Source of the DNA: Massilia sp.
GTDB lineage: Bacteria > Pseudomonadota > Gammaproteobacteria > Burkholderiales > Burkholderiaceae_D
Assembly (NCBI GenBank): GCA_003520365.1
Contig: DOUW01000548.1
Location: forward strand, 1-12,102
Direction: 5' to 3'
DNA length: 12,102 nt
Under the pieces are notes generated by a model. That model made no database searches. It saw only the letters and a program-made list of their open reading frames with translations, and was not told the origin of the DNA. How positions within the stretch are numbered: the first letter of the stretch is position 1; every line of letters begins with the position of its first letter. Below, piece by piece: positions 1 through 6,421 of this stretch. A program made the translations under genes and the position numbers.

Positions 1-440
1 TCGGAGCCGGTGCCGGCGGTGGTCGCCACCTGCACCAACGGCAGGCGGCTGCCCGTCACTTTCCCGATGCCGTAGATCTCGGCCAGCGGCTGTTCGCTCG
101 CCGTCAGTACCGCGACCAGCTTGGCGACGTCCATCGAGCTGCCGCCGCCCAGGCCGATCACGAGATCGGTGTCGTTCGCGCGGGCGAAGTCCACCGCTGC
201 CATGACGACGTCTTCCGGCGGATCGGCGACCACGCCTGAAAACACGCTGACCGTGAAACCCTGGCGCTTCAAATCGAGGCAGGGCATCTCGGCCAGGCCG
301 GTACGCAGGAAACCGGCGTCGGTGACGACCAGCGCGCGGCGGGAGGAGGGGAAGCGTTCGCGGACAATCTCGCCGAGGCGGCTGGCGGCGCCGGGTTCGG
401 AAACGATGTGGGCGACGGTGCTGAAGGCAAAGGCGGTCAT
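1..440 (-). CDS. Iron-containing alcohol dehydrogenase, N-terminal part (cut by window edge)
   Basis: This gene reads leftward from an ATG at 440 and stays open to position 1, giving about 146 residues of a family usually near 380. The protein begins MTAFAFSTVA. It carries the nucleotide-binding glycine motif GGGSSMDVAK at residues 98-107 and the ATTAGTGS motif at its visible end, both typical of group III (iron-dependent) alcohol dehydrogenases such as FucO and YqhD. These enzymes interconvert alcohols and aldehydes or ketones in the cytoplasm using NAD(P)H. The aspartate and histidines that bind the metal lie in the missing C-terminal half, so metal use and substrate cannot be judged. The family also contains maleylacetate reductases and glycerol dehydrogenase-like members. 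A weak purine-rich stretch precedes the ATG. The gene is divergent from the TSUP transporter, with 127 bases between the starts; a functional link is not shown. Confidence 0.88.
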   Translation of the reverse strand, partial: MTAFAFSTVAHIVSEPGAASRLGEIVRERFPSSRRALVVTDAGFLRTGLAEMPCLDLKRQGFTVSVFSGVVADPPEDVVMAAVDFARANDTDLVIGLGGGSSMDVAKLVAVLTASEQPLAEIYGIGKVTGSRLPLVQVATTAGTGS

Positions 441-531
441 GGTTGTTCCCGTGCGTTTGGATCGATAAAGAGTACACCAGAATGGCTGGGCTGCGGAAAA
501 GTTGGAGGCTGCGTCGAGGTCCGAACCTGCG

Positions 532-537
532 TACAAT
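532..537 (+). promoter_or_regulatory. Putative -10 box for the TSUP transporter gene
   Basis: TACAAT lies 30 bases before the transporter ATG and matches the sigma-70 -10 consensus at five of six positions. No good -35 hexamer sits 16-18 bases upstream, so this is a tentative call based on one element and its position. Confidence 0.35.
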
Positions 538-567
538 TTCGTCTCTTCAACGTATCGAAAGCGGTAG

Positions 568-1338
568 ATGATTGACTTCGTATGGCTCGGCGGCGCGGCC
601 TTTCTCGCCGGGCTGGTGGACGCCGTGGTGGGCGGCGGCGGCCTGATCCAGGTTCCCGCGATCTTTTCCCTCTTGCCGAAGGAAGTGCCGGCGACCTTGC
701 TCGGCACGAATAAACTGGCGAGTATCTTCGGCACCGGTGCCGCGGCAGTGAACTACAGTCGCCGCGTACGTGTTGCCTGGAGCGCGGCGGCGCCGGCGGC
801 GCTGGCGGCCTTTGCCCTTTCCTTTGTCGGTGCCTGGACCGTCACCCGGATACCGGGCGACTTCGTGCGCAGCCTGCTGCCGCTGATCCTGCTGGCGGTG
901 GCCATCTATACCTTCCGCAAGAAGGACCTGGGCTCGGTGCACGCGCCCGTCCATAGCGGCGCGGCGGAACGTTGGTGGGCGATCGGGATGGGCGCGGCGA
1001 TCGGTTTTTATGATGGCTTCTTCGGTCCGGGTACCGGCAGCTTCCTGATTTTCCTGTACGTTCGTTTCTTCGGCTTCGACTTCCTCAGCGCCTCGGCGGC
1101 GGCGAAAATCGTGAACGTCGCCTGTAATTTGTCGGCGCTGCTGTGGTTCGGCTACAGCGGTCACCTGCTCTGGCAGCTGGGCCTGTTGATGGCTTGCTGC
1201 CAGATCGCCGGCTCCCTGGTCGGTACCCGCCTTGCGATCAAGCACGGTAGTGCCTTCGTGCGCAAACTGTTCCTGGTCGTGGTCTCGGTCCTGATCGTCA
1301 AGACAGGCTTCGATGCGATCGTGCGCTGGGCGAGCTAA
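568..1338 (+). CDS. TSUP family transporter (sulfite exporter TauE/SafE family, YfcA-like)
   Basis: A 256-residue hydrophobic protein of the TSUP (TauE/SafE, DUF81) family, predicted to sit in the inner membrane with about 7-8 helices. The family repeat signatures are visible: a glycine run GGGG at residues 22-25 followed by LIQVPA, GTNKL at 46-50, and GFYDGFFGPGTGSF at 146-159 in the second half. Of the family members I know, E. coli YfcA is closest, and the length is close to it. TSUP proteins move small organic or sulfur-containing anions such as sulfite, sulfoacetate or taurine-derived products, but the YfcA branch has no firmly known substrate, so none is assigned. The ATG at 568 has only a weak Shine-Dalgarno. 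The gene is followed at once by a parS site and an intrinsic terminator, so it appears to be a single-gene unit. Confidence 0.9.
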   Translation: MIDFVWLGGAAFLAGLVDAVVGGGGLIQVPAIFSLLPKEVPATLLGTNKLASIFGTGAAAVNYSRRVRVAWSAAAPAALAAFALSFVGAWTVTRIPGDFVRSLLPLILLAVAIYTFRKKDLGSVHAPVHSGAAERWWAIGMGAAIGFYDGFFGPGTGSFLIFLYVRFFGFDFLSASAAAKIVNVACNLSALLWFGYSGHLLWQLGLLMACCQIAGSLVGTRLAIKHGSAFVRKLFLVVVSVLIVKTGFDAIVRWAS

Positions 1339-1343
1339 GTCGC

Positions 1344-1359
1344 TGTTTCACGTGGAACA
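1344..1359 (+). other. parS: parS centromere site 1
   Basis: The 16-mer TGTTTCACGTGGAACA differs at one position from the near-universal chromosomal parS palindrome TGTTTCACGTGAAACA. It begins five bases after the transporter stop codon, and its last base is the first base of the terminator stem. ParB binds such sites, loads as a CTP-dependent sliding clamp, and works with ParA to segregate the origin region. parA and parB lie about 3 kb downstream. Confidence 0.93.
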
Positions 1360-1386
1360 AAAGCCGGGTTCGCCCGGCTTTTTTTT
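1359..1386 (+). terminator. Rho-independent terminator of the TSUP transporter gene
   Basis: A 10-bp perfect stem (AAAAGCCGGG, 1359-1368, with CCCGGCTTTT, 1373-1382) closed by a TTCG tetraloop and running into further T residues to 1386. It lies 20 bases after the transporter stop codon. UUCG is an especially stable RNA loop. This insulates mnmG from upstream transcription, and the stem could act weakly in the opposite direction as well. Confidence 0.93.
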
Positions 1387-1414
1387 ATGGCTGCGCGTCG
1401 TCACATGGGTTGAT

Positions 1415-1430
1415 TGTTTCACGTGGAACA
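1415..1430 (+). other. parS: parS centromere site 2
   Basis: An exact second copy of TGTTTCACGTGGAACA in the same orientation as site 1, 71 bases further on. The flanking bases are not shared with site 1, so the conserved unit is the 16-mer itself, as expected for a protein-binding site rather than a duplicated segment. Confidence 0.93.
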
Positions 1431-1453
1431 GCGATCACCGTGCTTTGACACTG

Positions 1454-1469
1454 TGTTCCACGTGAAACA
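1454..1469 (-). other. parS: parS centromere site 3 (inverted)
   Basis: TGTTCCACGTGAAACA is the exact reverse complement of sites 1 and 2 and starts 39 bases after site 2. All three sites carry the same single departure from the perfect palindrome, so the non-consensus half points one way in sites 1 and 2 and the other way here. It lies about 50 bases upstream of the mnmG -10 box, close enough for bound ParB to affect mnmG transcription. Confidence 0.93.
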
Positions 1470-1519
1470 AAAACCGTCGCGTTTTCGGTCCGGCCTGAGT
1501 CCGCGCCAGTAAATGCTTC

Positions 1520-1525
1520 TATAAT
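1520..1525 (+). promoter_or_regulatory. mnmG promoter -10 box
   Basis: A perfect TATAAT lies 33 bases before the mnmG start, predicting a transcript start near 1532 and a leader of roughly 27 bases. No clear -35 hexamer sits at the right distance. The TTGACA at 1445-1450 is far too distant to pair with it. Activity may therefore depend on the -10 region or on an activator. Confidence 0.55.
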
Positions 1526-1558
1526 CGAGAATTAGTCTCCTCGCTCCACACTTCCATC

Positions 1559-3499
1559 ATGCTATTTCCTACTGAATTCGACGTGATCGTCGTCGGTGGC
1601 GGCCATGCCGGCACCGAGGCGGCACTCGCGTCCGCACGCACGGGGCAGAAGACGCTGCTCCTGACGCACAACATCGAAACCCTGGGCCAGATGTCCTGCA
1701 ACCCGTCGATTGGCGGCATCGGCAAGGGCCACCTGGTCAAGGAAGTCGACGCCCTCGGTGGCGCGATGGCCATTGCCACCGATGAATCCGGCATCCAGTT
1801 TCGCATCCTGAACTCGTCCAAAGGCCCGGCCGTGCGCGCCACCCGCGCCCAGGCCGACCGCATCCTGTACAAGCAGGCGATCCGCTCGCGCCTGGAAAAC
1901 CAGCCGAATTTGTGGCTGTTCCAGCAGGCCGTCGACGACCTGATGGTGGAGGGCGACCGCGTGGTCGGCGCCGTCACCCAGATCGGCCTGCAATTCCGCG
2001 CCCGCGCCGTCGTGCTGACGGCAGGCACTTTCCTGGACGGTAAGATCCACGTAGGCCTGCAGAATTACACCGCCGGCCGCGCCGGCGATCCGGCGGCCTT
2101 GTCCCTGTCCGCCCGCCTGAAAGAGCTGAAGCTGCCGCAGGGCCGCTTGAAAACCGGTACGCCGCCGCGCATCGACGGCCGCAGCATCGACTTCTCGGTA
2201 CTGACCGAGCAGCCCGGCGACCTCGATCCGGTCCCCGTGTTTTCCTACATGGGCAAGGCCAGCATGCACCCGCGCCAGGTGCCGTGCTGGGTCACGCACA
2301 CCAACGCGCAAACCCACGACATCATCCGCAACGGCCTCGACCGCAGCCCGATGTACACCGGTGTCATCGAGGGTGTCGGCCCCCGTTACTGCCCCTCGAT
2401 CGAGGACAAGATCCACCGCTTCTCCTCGAAGGAATCGCACCAGATCTTCCTCGAACCGGAAGGCCTGACGACCAACGAGTTCTACCCGAACGGGATCTCG
2501 ACCAGCCTGCCGTTCGACGTGCAGCTGGCCCTGGTGCGCTCGATGAAAGGCATGGAAAACGCCTTCATCCTGCGTCCGGGCTATGCCATCGAATACGATT
2601 ATTTCGACCCGCGCGGCCTCAAATCCTCGCTCGAAACCAAGGCAATCCGCGGCCTGTTCTTCGCCGGCCAGATCAACGGCACCACCGGCTACGAGGAAGC
2701 GGCGGCCCAGGGCCTGCTCGCCGGCCTGAACGCGGCGCTGCAAACCAAGGGACAGGATGCCTGGACCCCGGGCCGTTCGGAAGCGTATCTCGGCGTGCTG
2801 GTCGACGACCTCACCACCCAGGGCGTGGCCGAGCCTTACCGCATGTTCACCAGCCGCGCCGAGTACCGCCTGTCGCTGCGCGAAGATAACGCCGACATGC
2901 GCCTGACGGAGATCGGCCGCAAGCTCGGCGTCGTCGGCGACGCCCAGTGGGAAGCGTTTGAAAAGAAGCGCGAAGCGGTGGCGCGCGAGCTCGAGCGCCT
3001 GCGCTCGACCTGGGTCAACCCGCGCATCCTGGCAGCCGCCGAGTCCGAGCGCGTGGTGGGGCAGGCGATTGAACGCGAGTACAACCTGGCCGACCTGCTG
3101 CGCAGGCCGAACGTCGATTACGACACCCTGGTGACGATGGTGGGTAGCGAAGGCCAGCCCCTGGGCGGCCCGGGTGTGGAAGATCCGGCGGTCAAGGAAC
3201 AGGTCGAAATCCAGCTGAAATACGCGGGCTATATCGACCGCCAGGCGCGTGAAGTCGAGCGTCATGACCACTACGAGAACCTGAAACTGCCTGAAAACCT
3301 GGACTACCTGGAGATCGCGGCGCTGTCGATCGAGGTGCGCCAGAAGCTGGATAAACAGCGTCCCGAGACCCTGGGCCAGGCCTCGCGCATCTCGGGCGTG
3401 ACCCCGGCGGCGATCTCCCTGCTGCTGGTGCACCTGAAAAAACGCGGCGCCAAGGGCTTTACGTCGGCCCCGGCAGTGGATGCGGAGGCCGCGCAATGA
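1559..3499 (+). CDS. mnmG: tRNA uridine-5-carboxymethylaminomethyl(34) synthesis enzyme MnmG (GidA)
   Basis: With MnmE (GTPase) and 5,10-methylenetetrahydrofolate, MnmG installs the carboxymethylaminomethyl group on the wobble uridine of several tRNAs, using FAD and NADH in the cytoplasm. The 646-residue protein matches E. coli MnmG (629 aa) along its length. The Rossmann FAD motif GGGHAGTE is at residues 13-20. The conserved cysteines are C47 (in [15 protein letters not shown]) and C278 (in [11 protein letters not shown]), matching E. coli C47 and C277. [19 protein letters not shown] forms the second FAD signature. The C-terminal helical domain that contacts MnmE is present and ends with [15 protein letters not shown]. 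The start at 1559 aligns with the family N-terminus, although no Shine-Dalgarno is seen in front of it. The stop overlaps the rsmG start in an ATGA. Confidence 0.98.
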   Translation: MLFPTEFDVIVVGGGHAGTEAALASARTGQKTLLLTHNIETLGQMSCNPSIGGIGKGHLVKEVDALGGAMAIATDESGIQFRILNSSKGPAVRATRAQADRILYKQAIRSRLENQPNLWLFQQAVDDLMVEGDRVVGAVTQIGLQFRARAVVLTAGTFLDGKIHVGLQNYTAGRAGDPAALSLSARLKELKLPQGRLKTGTPPRIDGRSIDFSVLTEQPGDLDPVPVFSYMGKASMHPRQVPCWVTHTNAQTHDIIRNGLDRSPMYTGVIEGVGPRYCPSIEDKIHRFSSKESHQIFLEPEGLTTNEFYPNGISTSLPFDVQLALVRSMKGMENAFILRPGYAIEYDYFDPRGLKSSLETKAIRGLFFAGQINGTTGYEEAAAQGLLAGLNAALQTKGQDAWTPGRSEAYLGVLVDDLTTQGVAEPYRMFTSRAEYRLSLREDNADMRLTEIGRKLGVVGDAQWEAFEKKREAVARELERLRSTWVNPRILAAAESERVVGQAIEREYNLADLLRRPNVDYDTLVTMVGSEGQPLGGPGVEDPAVKEQVEIQLKYAGYIDRQAREVERHDHYENLKLPENLDYLEIAALSIEVRQKLDKQRPETLGQASRISGVTPAAISLLLVHLKKRGAKGFTSAPAVDAEAAQ

Positions 3500-4152
3500 G
3501 GGGTTTTGACCGCGAAAAACTGATGCAGGTGCTGAACGACGGCATCGACGAACTCGATTTGCCCCTGTGGGCCGCGCAGCGCGAGCAATTGATGGACTAC
3601 CTGGCGCTGATGGCCAAGTGGAACGGCGTCTACAACCTGACCTCGCTGCGCGACCCGATGCAGATGGTGACCCACCACCTGCTCGATTCGCTGGCCGCGG
3701 TGCCGGCGTTCGAGGGCGTAAAAAGCGTGCTCGACGTCGGGGCAGGGGGCGGCTTGCCGGGACTGGTGCTGGCCATTGCCCGGCCCGACATGCAGGTATC
3801 CCTGATCGACACCGTGCACAAGAAAACCGCCTTCCTGACCCAGGTCAAGGCAGAACTCGGCCTGGCCAACGTGACCGTGTACACGATGAAGGTGCAGGAT
3901 TTGAAGGCGGGGCCTTTCGAGGTCATCACCTCGCGCGCTTTTGCCGACCTCTCGGATTTCGTCAACTGGTCCGGGCACCTGCTGGCCGAGGGCGGCAGAT
4001 TCATCGCCCTGAAAGGCACGGCGCCGGCCGAGGAGCAGCAAAGGCTGCCCCAGGAATGGAAGGTGCAGGAATTGCGGCCTTTGCGGGTGCCCAAGCTGGA
4101 AGCGGAACGCCACCTGGTATTCATCGAGCGAAATCGACAAACGATTCAATAA
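3496..4152 (+). CDS. rsmG: 16S rRNA (guanine(527)-N(7))-methyltransferase RsmG (GidB)
   Basis: RsmG uses S-adenosylmethionine to methylate N7 of G527 in the 530 loop of 16S rRNA; in several bacteria its loss gives low-level streptomycin resistance. The 218-residue protein has the family hallmarks in order: [14 protein letters not shown] at about 41-54, HHLLDS at 60-65, the SAM-binding loop [11 protein letters not shown] at 79-89, SRAFA at 146-150 and the closing ERHLVFI. It is slightly longer than E. coli RsmG (207 aa). Its ATG overlaps the mnmG stop by four bases (ATGA), and a strong GGAGG at 3484-3488 lies inside the mnmG end, so the two genes are translationally coupled. The pairing is the classical gidA-gidB arrangement. 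Confidence 0.97.
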   Translation: MRGFDREKLMQVLNDGIDELDLPLWAAQREQLMDYLALMAKWNGVYNLTSLRDPMQMVTHHLLDSLAAVPAFEGVKSVLDVGAGGGLPGLVLAIARPDMQVSLIDTVHKKTAFLTQVKAELGLANVTVYTMKVQDLKAGPFEVITSRAFADLSDFVNWSGHLLAEGGRFIALKGTAPAEEQQRLPQEWKVQELRPLRVPKLEAERHLVFIERNRQTIQ

Positions 4153-4165
4153 ACAAACATAACGA

Positions 4166-4232
4166 TATAAACGGTTTATACCGTTTAAACCAGATAAACC
4201 GTTTATACGGTTTAAAAGGTATGAACGGTATA
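4166..4232. repeat. AT-rich nested inverted repeats between rsmG and parA
   Basis: Two adjacent hairpins share one plan. TAAACGGT-TTAT-ACCGTTTA lies at 4168-4187 and TAAACCGT-TTAT-ACGGTTTA at 4195-4214, each with a perfect 8-bp stem and a TTAT loop. The two also pair with each other: 4166-4179 is the exact reverse complement of 4194-4207 (14 bp, 14-base loop). A further 9-base inverted match joins 4177-4185 and 4224-4232. The stretch is far more AT-rich than its surroundings. It could be an operator array, an mRNA switch ahead of parA, or a transcription start region. No T-run follows, so it is not a classical terminator. Confidence 0.8.
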
Positions 4233-4261
4233 GCAGGATGTATCGTGTCCGGATGAGATAG

Positions 4262-5032
4262 ATGGCAAAGATTTTTTGCGTTGCAAACCAAAAGGGGGGC
4301 GTCGGCAAGACGACCACCAGCGTCAACCTGGCCGCAGGCCTGGCCAAGCTCGAGCAGCGTGTGCTGCTGGTCGACCTCGACCCGCAGGGTAACGCGACCA
4401 TGGGCGCGGGCATCAACAAGGCGACGCTGGAAAGCTCGACCTACGAGGTGCTGCTGGGCGAGGCCGAGGTGAGCGCCGCACGCGTGCGTTCGGAAGCAGG
4501 GCGCTTCGACGTGCTGCCGGCGAACCGCGAGCTGGCCGGCGCCGAAGTCGAGATGGTCGAACTGGACAGCCGCGAGCGCCGCCTGAAGCACGCGCTGGCG
4601 AAGGTGGATGCGGAGTACGACTTCATCCTGGTCGACTGCCCGCCGGCATTGTCGATGCTGACCCTGAACGGCCTGTGCGCCGCGCACGGCGTCATCATTC
4701 CGATGCAGTGCGAGTACTACGCGCTGGAGGGCCTGTCCGACCTGGTCAACACGATCAAGAAGGTGCACGCCAACCTGAACACGGATTTGAAGATCATCGG
4801 CCTCTTGCGCGTGATGTTCGATCCGCGCATGACGCTGTCGCAGCAGGTGTCGAAGCAGCTCGAGCAGCATTTCGGCGGCAAGGTCTTTAAAACCATCATC
4901 CCGCGCAACGTGCGCCTGGCCGAGGCGCCGTCGTACGGCGTGCCCGGCGTGACGTTCGACCCTTCCTCGAAAGGGGCGCAGGCCTACATCGCGTTCGGGG
5001 CCGAGATGGTCGAGCGCATCAAGACGATGTAA
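4262..5032 (+). CDS. parA: Chromosome partitioning ATPase ParA (Soj family)
   Basis: A 256-residue Walker-type ATPase that binds DNA non-specifically in its ATP form and moves ParB-parS complexes across the nucleoid. The deviant Walker A box KGGVGKTT is at residues 11-18 with the signature lysine K11 and the P-loop lysine K16. The A' motif LLVDLDPQGN is at 35-44 and the Walker B segment FILVDCPP at 121-128. The P-loop is almost at the N-terminus, so there is no added helix-turn-helix domain. This is the short chromosomal Soj type rather than the long plasmid ParA that represses its own promoter. A modest purine-rich ribosome site (GGATGAG, 4251-4257) precedes the ATG. parB follows after 15 bases and the parS sites lie upstream of mnmG, forming a complete ParABS set. 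Confidence 0.96.
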   Translation: MAKIFCVANQKGGVGKTTTSVNLAAGLAKLEQRVLLVDLDPQGNATMGAGINKATLESSTYEVLLGEAEVSAARVRSEAGRFDVLPANRELAGAEVEMVELDSRERRLKHALAKVDAEYDFILVDCPPALSMLTLNGLCAAHGVIIPMQCEYYALEGLSDLVNTIKKVHANLNTDLKIIGLLRVMFDPRMTLSQQVSKQLEQHFGGKVFKTIIPRNVRLAEAPSYGVPGVTFDPSSKGAQAYIAFGAEMVERIKTM

Positions 5033-5034
5033 TC

Positions 5035-5048
5035 AGGAGTTATCCACA
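5035..5048 (+). promoter_or_regulatory. parB ribosome binding site overlapping a DnaA-box match
   Basis: AGGAGT at 5035-5040 is a strong Shine-Dalgarno placed seven bases before the parB ATG at 5048 and fixes that start. The bases between them complete TTATCCACA at 5040-5048, a perfect match to the strong DnaA box (R1 type), whose last base is the first base of the start codon. The ribosome-site role is secure; DnaA binding is only a possibility. Confidence 0.7.
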
Positions 5049-5917
5049 TGGCGACCAAAAAACTCAAGGGCCTCGGCCGCGGCCTCGACGCATTGCTGGG
5101 AGGCGGGCTGGACGACGCACCCGCACCCGCGGGCGCGCCTTCGGCCTTGCCGATCTCCCAACTGCAGGCAGGTAAGTACCAGCCGCGCACCCGGATGGAC
5201 GAGGGCGCGCTGAACGAACTGGCGGCCTCGATCAAGAGCCAGGGCGTAATGCAGCCGGTGCTGGTGCGGCCGGTCGACGGCGGCCGCTACGAGATCATCG
5301 CCGGCGAACGCCGTTTCCGCGCCGCCCAGCTGGCCGGGCTCGAAGAGATCCCGGTGCTGGTGCGCGAGGTCGACGACCAGTCGGCCGCCGCCATGGCGCT
5401 GATCGAGAACATGCAGCGCGAAGACCTGAATCCGCTGGAAGAGGCGCAGGGCATCGCGCGCCTGATCTCGGATTTCAATTTCACTCACGAACAGGCCGCC
5501 AGCGCGGTTGGCCGTTCCAGGAGCGCCGTCTCGAACCTGCTGCGCCTGGTGAACCTGGCCCAGCCGGTGCAGACCATGCTGATGGCCGGCGACATCGACA
5601 TGGGCCATGCCCGCGCCTTGCTGTCCGTGGACAACGCCAGCCAGATCGCGCTGGCGAACCAGGTCGTGGCGAAGCGGCTGTCGGTGCGCGAAACCGAAAA
5701 ACTGGTGGCGCGCGCGATCGAGGAGCAGAACAGCCCGGCGGCGACAGCGCGCCAGAAGGACAAGTCGGGCGACATCGTGCGCCTGGAAGAAGAGCTGTCG
5801 GACCGCCTGGCAACGCCGGTCGTGTTCAAGATGGGGCCGAAAGGGAAGGGGCAGATGATCATCGACTTCCAGAACCTCGACGTGCTCGAAGGCGTACTGG
5901 CGCGTTTGCGCGCATGA
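5048..5917 (+). CDS. parB: Chromosome partitioning protein ParB (Spo0J family, CTP-dependent clamp)
   Basis: A 289-residue centromere-binding protein. The N-terminus has the ParA-stimulating peptide KGLGRGLDALLGGG at 7-20, then an Ala/Pro linker. The CTP-binding domain shows QPRT at 45-48, the GERRFRA box at 86-92 and ENMQREDLNPLEEA at 120-133. The helix-turn-helix that reads parS follows at roughly 146-168 (THEQAASAVGRSRSAVSNLL). The short C-terminal dimerisation domain ends in EGVLARLRA. All parts expected of a CTP-switching ParB clamp are present, and length is normal. It is co-transcribed with parA (15-base gap). The three parS sites nearby are the obvious targets. Confidence 0.97.
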   Translation: MATKKLKGLGRGLDALLGGGLDDAPAPAGAPSALPISQLQAGKYQPRTRMDEGALNELAASIKSQGVMQPVLVRPVDGGRYEIIAGERRFRAAQLAGLEEIPVLVREVDDQSAAAMALIENMQREDLNPLEEAQGIARLISDFNFTHEQAASAVGRSRSAVSNLLRLVNLAQPVQTMLMAGDIDMGHARALLSVDNASQIALANQVVAKRLSVRETEKLVARAIEEQNSPAATARQKDKSGDIVRLEEELSDRLATPVVFKMGPKGKGQMIIDFQNLDVLEGVLARLRA

Positions 5918-5923
5918 TCCCAC

Positions 5924-5939
5924 GGCGAACCGGTTCGCC
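5924..5939. repeat. Perfect 16-bp palindrome after parB
   Basis: GGCGAACCGGTTCGCC is its own reverse complement and begins six bases after the parB stop codon. As RNA it can form a 6-bp stem with a CCGG loop. There is no T-run, so it is at most a weak or Rho-assisted 3' end for the parAB transcript. It might equally be a protein-binding site. Confidence 0.6.
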
Positions 5940-5953
5940 TGCCTGAGCCGAAA

Positions 5954-6006
5954 CGTAGGGTGGGCGGCTTGTCATCCGGTCCACCGGACCGGATGATCCC
6001 ACGCGT
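5954..6006 (+). repeat. REP-like repeat, left copy (with an 11-bp-stem hairpin)
   Basis: Begins with CGTAGGGTGGGCGGCTT (5954-5970), continues into a hairpin with an 11-bp stem and a 3-base loop (TCATCCGGTCC, 5972-5982, with GGACCGGATGA, 5986-5996), and closes with CCCACGCGT (5998-6006). The same start and end sequences occur in opposite orientation at 6211-6238. I recognise CGTAGGGTGGGC as a motif often dispersed in intergenic DNA of proteobacteria, which supports calling it a REP-type repeat. Confidence 0.6.
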
Positions 6007-6210
6007 ACAACCGAAGTTCGCAGAGCCGCACCCTTCATCAGCTCCCTCCATCAACTTTGCTGACGCCAGCCGTCCGACCTCGCTGTGTCGCATCGATCGC
6101 AAACATTTGTCGGTAACTTGCAACAATAGTTCGGAAACTGGCCGAACGATGAGACTTAACAGGATGCTCTCTTCTTTCAGCATCCCGGCATTGCTTGCGT
6201 TTTCTGAACG
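6007..6210. other. Non-coding stretch between the two REP-like copies
   Basis: I find no convincing gene. Open frames across it give low-complexity proteins with no ribosome site and no recognisable family. Two small stem-loops are visible: GTTCGG/CCGAAC (6129-6134 with 6142-6147) and GGATGCT/AGCATCC (6162-6168 with 6179-6185, 10-base pyrimidine-rich loop). Together with the flanking inverted copies, this could be the body of a small non-autonomous element. Confidence 0.4.
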
Positions 6211-6238
6211 CGTGGGCGGCAAAGCCGCCCACCCTACG
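6211..6238 (-). repeat. REP-like repeat, right copy (inverted)
   Basis: Read on the minus strand this is CGTAGGGTGGGCGGC, a TTT loop, then GCCGCCCACGCG: a 9-bp perfect hairpin (GTGGGCGGC/GCCGCCCAC, 6212-6232). Positions 6222-6238 are the exact 17-base reverse complement of 5954-5970. The hairpin tip differs between copies while the outer sequences are kept, the pattern seen in palindromic intergenic repeats. Confidence 0.62.
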
Positions 6239-6331
6239 TCCTTCGGCATGCTTCGCGCGCGATTTCGAAGCCGAAATCCTCTCCCGACATCTGTATTCCG
6301 ACACGCGAACTGCGGCGAAAACTGTTCGTTC

Positions 6332-6348
6332 TGTCAATATTTATGACA
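6332..6348. promoter_or_regulatory. Possible operator, TGTCA-N7-TGACA
   Basis: A 17-base dyad with perfect 5-base arms and an AT-only centre, about 44 bases upstream of the atp -35 box and centred near -88 from the likely transcript start. Spacing and composition suit a dimeric regulator, but it does not match a site I can name. Such a short dyad can arise by chance. Confidence 0.25.
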
Positions 6349-6391
6349 CATTTTCCTGCCTCCACCACTACCACTTGAGAGCCGGAATCGT

Positions 6392-6421
6392 TTGACTCAA
6401 CGGGTATAACGAACTTATAAT
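6392..6421 (+). promoter_or_regulatory. ATP synthase operon promoter (sigma-70)
   Basis: TTGACT (-35, 6392-6397) and a perfect TATAAT (-10, 6416-6421) are separated by 18 bases. Transcription should start near 6428, leaving a leader of about 59 bases before atpI. This is the best promoter match in the long spacer before the operon and reads in the right direction. A second, weaker TATAAC lies at 6405-6410. Confidence 0.7.

Noticed and set aside
121..468. 115-codon plus-strand frame at the left edge
   Set aside because: It is the shadow of the minus-strand iron-containing alcohol dehydrogenase, whose GGGSSMDVAK and ATTAGTGS motifs identify the true strand.
1445..1450. Perfect TTGACA as a -35 box upstream of mnmG
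   Set aside because: No -10 box lies 16-19 bases downstream; that space is occupied by parS site 3. The mnmG TATAAT is about 70 bases away, too far to pair with it.
1344..1469. The CACGTG-cored 16-mers as a CRISPR or generic repeat array
   Set aside because: Only three copies, uneven spacing, mixed orientation and a match to the parS consensus next to a parAB pair explain them fully.
1562..3496. 644-codon open frame antisense to mnmG
   Set aside because: It mirrors mnmG exactly, has skewed composition with no recognisable family, and is the usual by-product of GC-rich codon use. mnmG itself matches its family end to end.
4166..4232. Intrinsic terminator after rsmG
   Set aside because: The stems are AT-rich and no T-run follows either hairpin, so a standard terminator is not supported.
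5960..6346. 128-codon open frame in the spacer before the atp operon
   Set aside because: It starts inside a repeat, runs through both REP-like copies, has no ribosome site and no recognisable motif. The opposite-strand frame at 6038-6337 fails for the same reasons.
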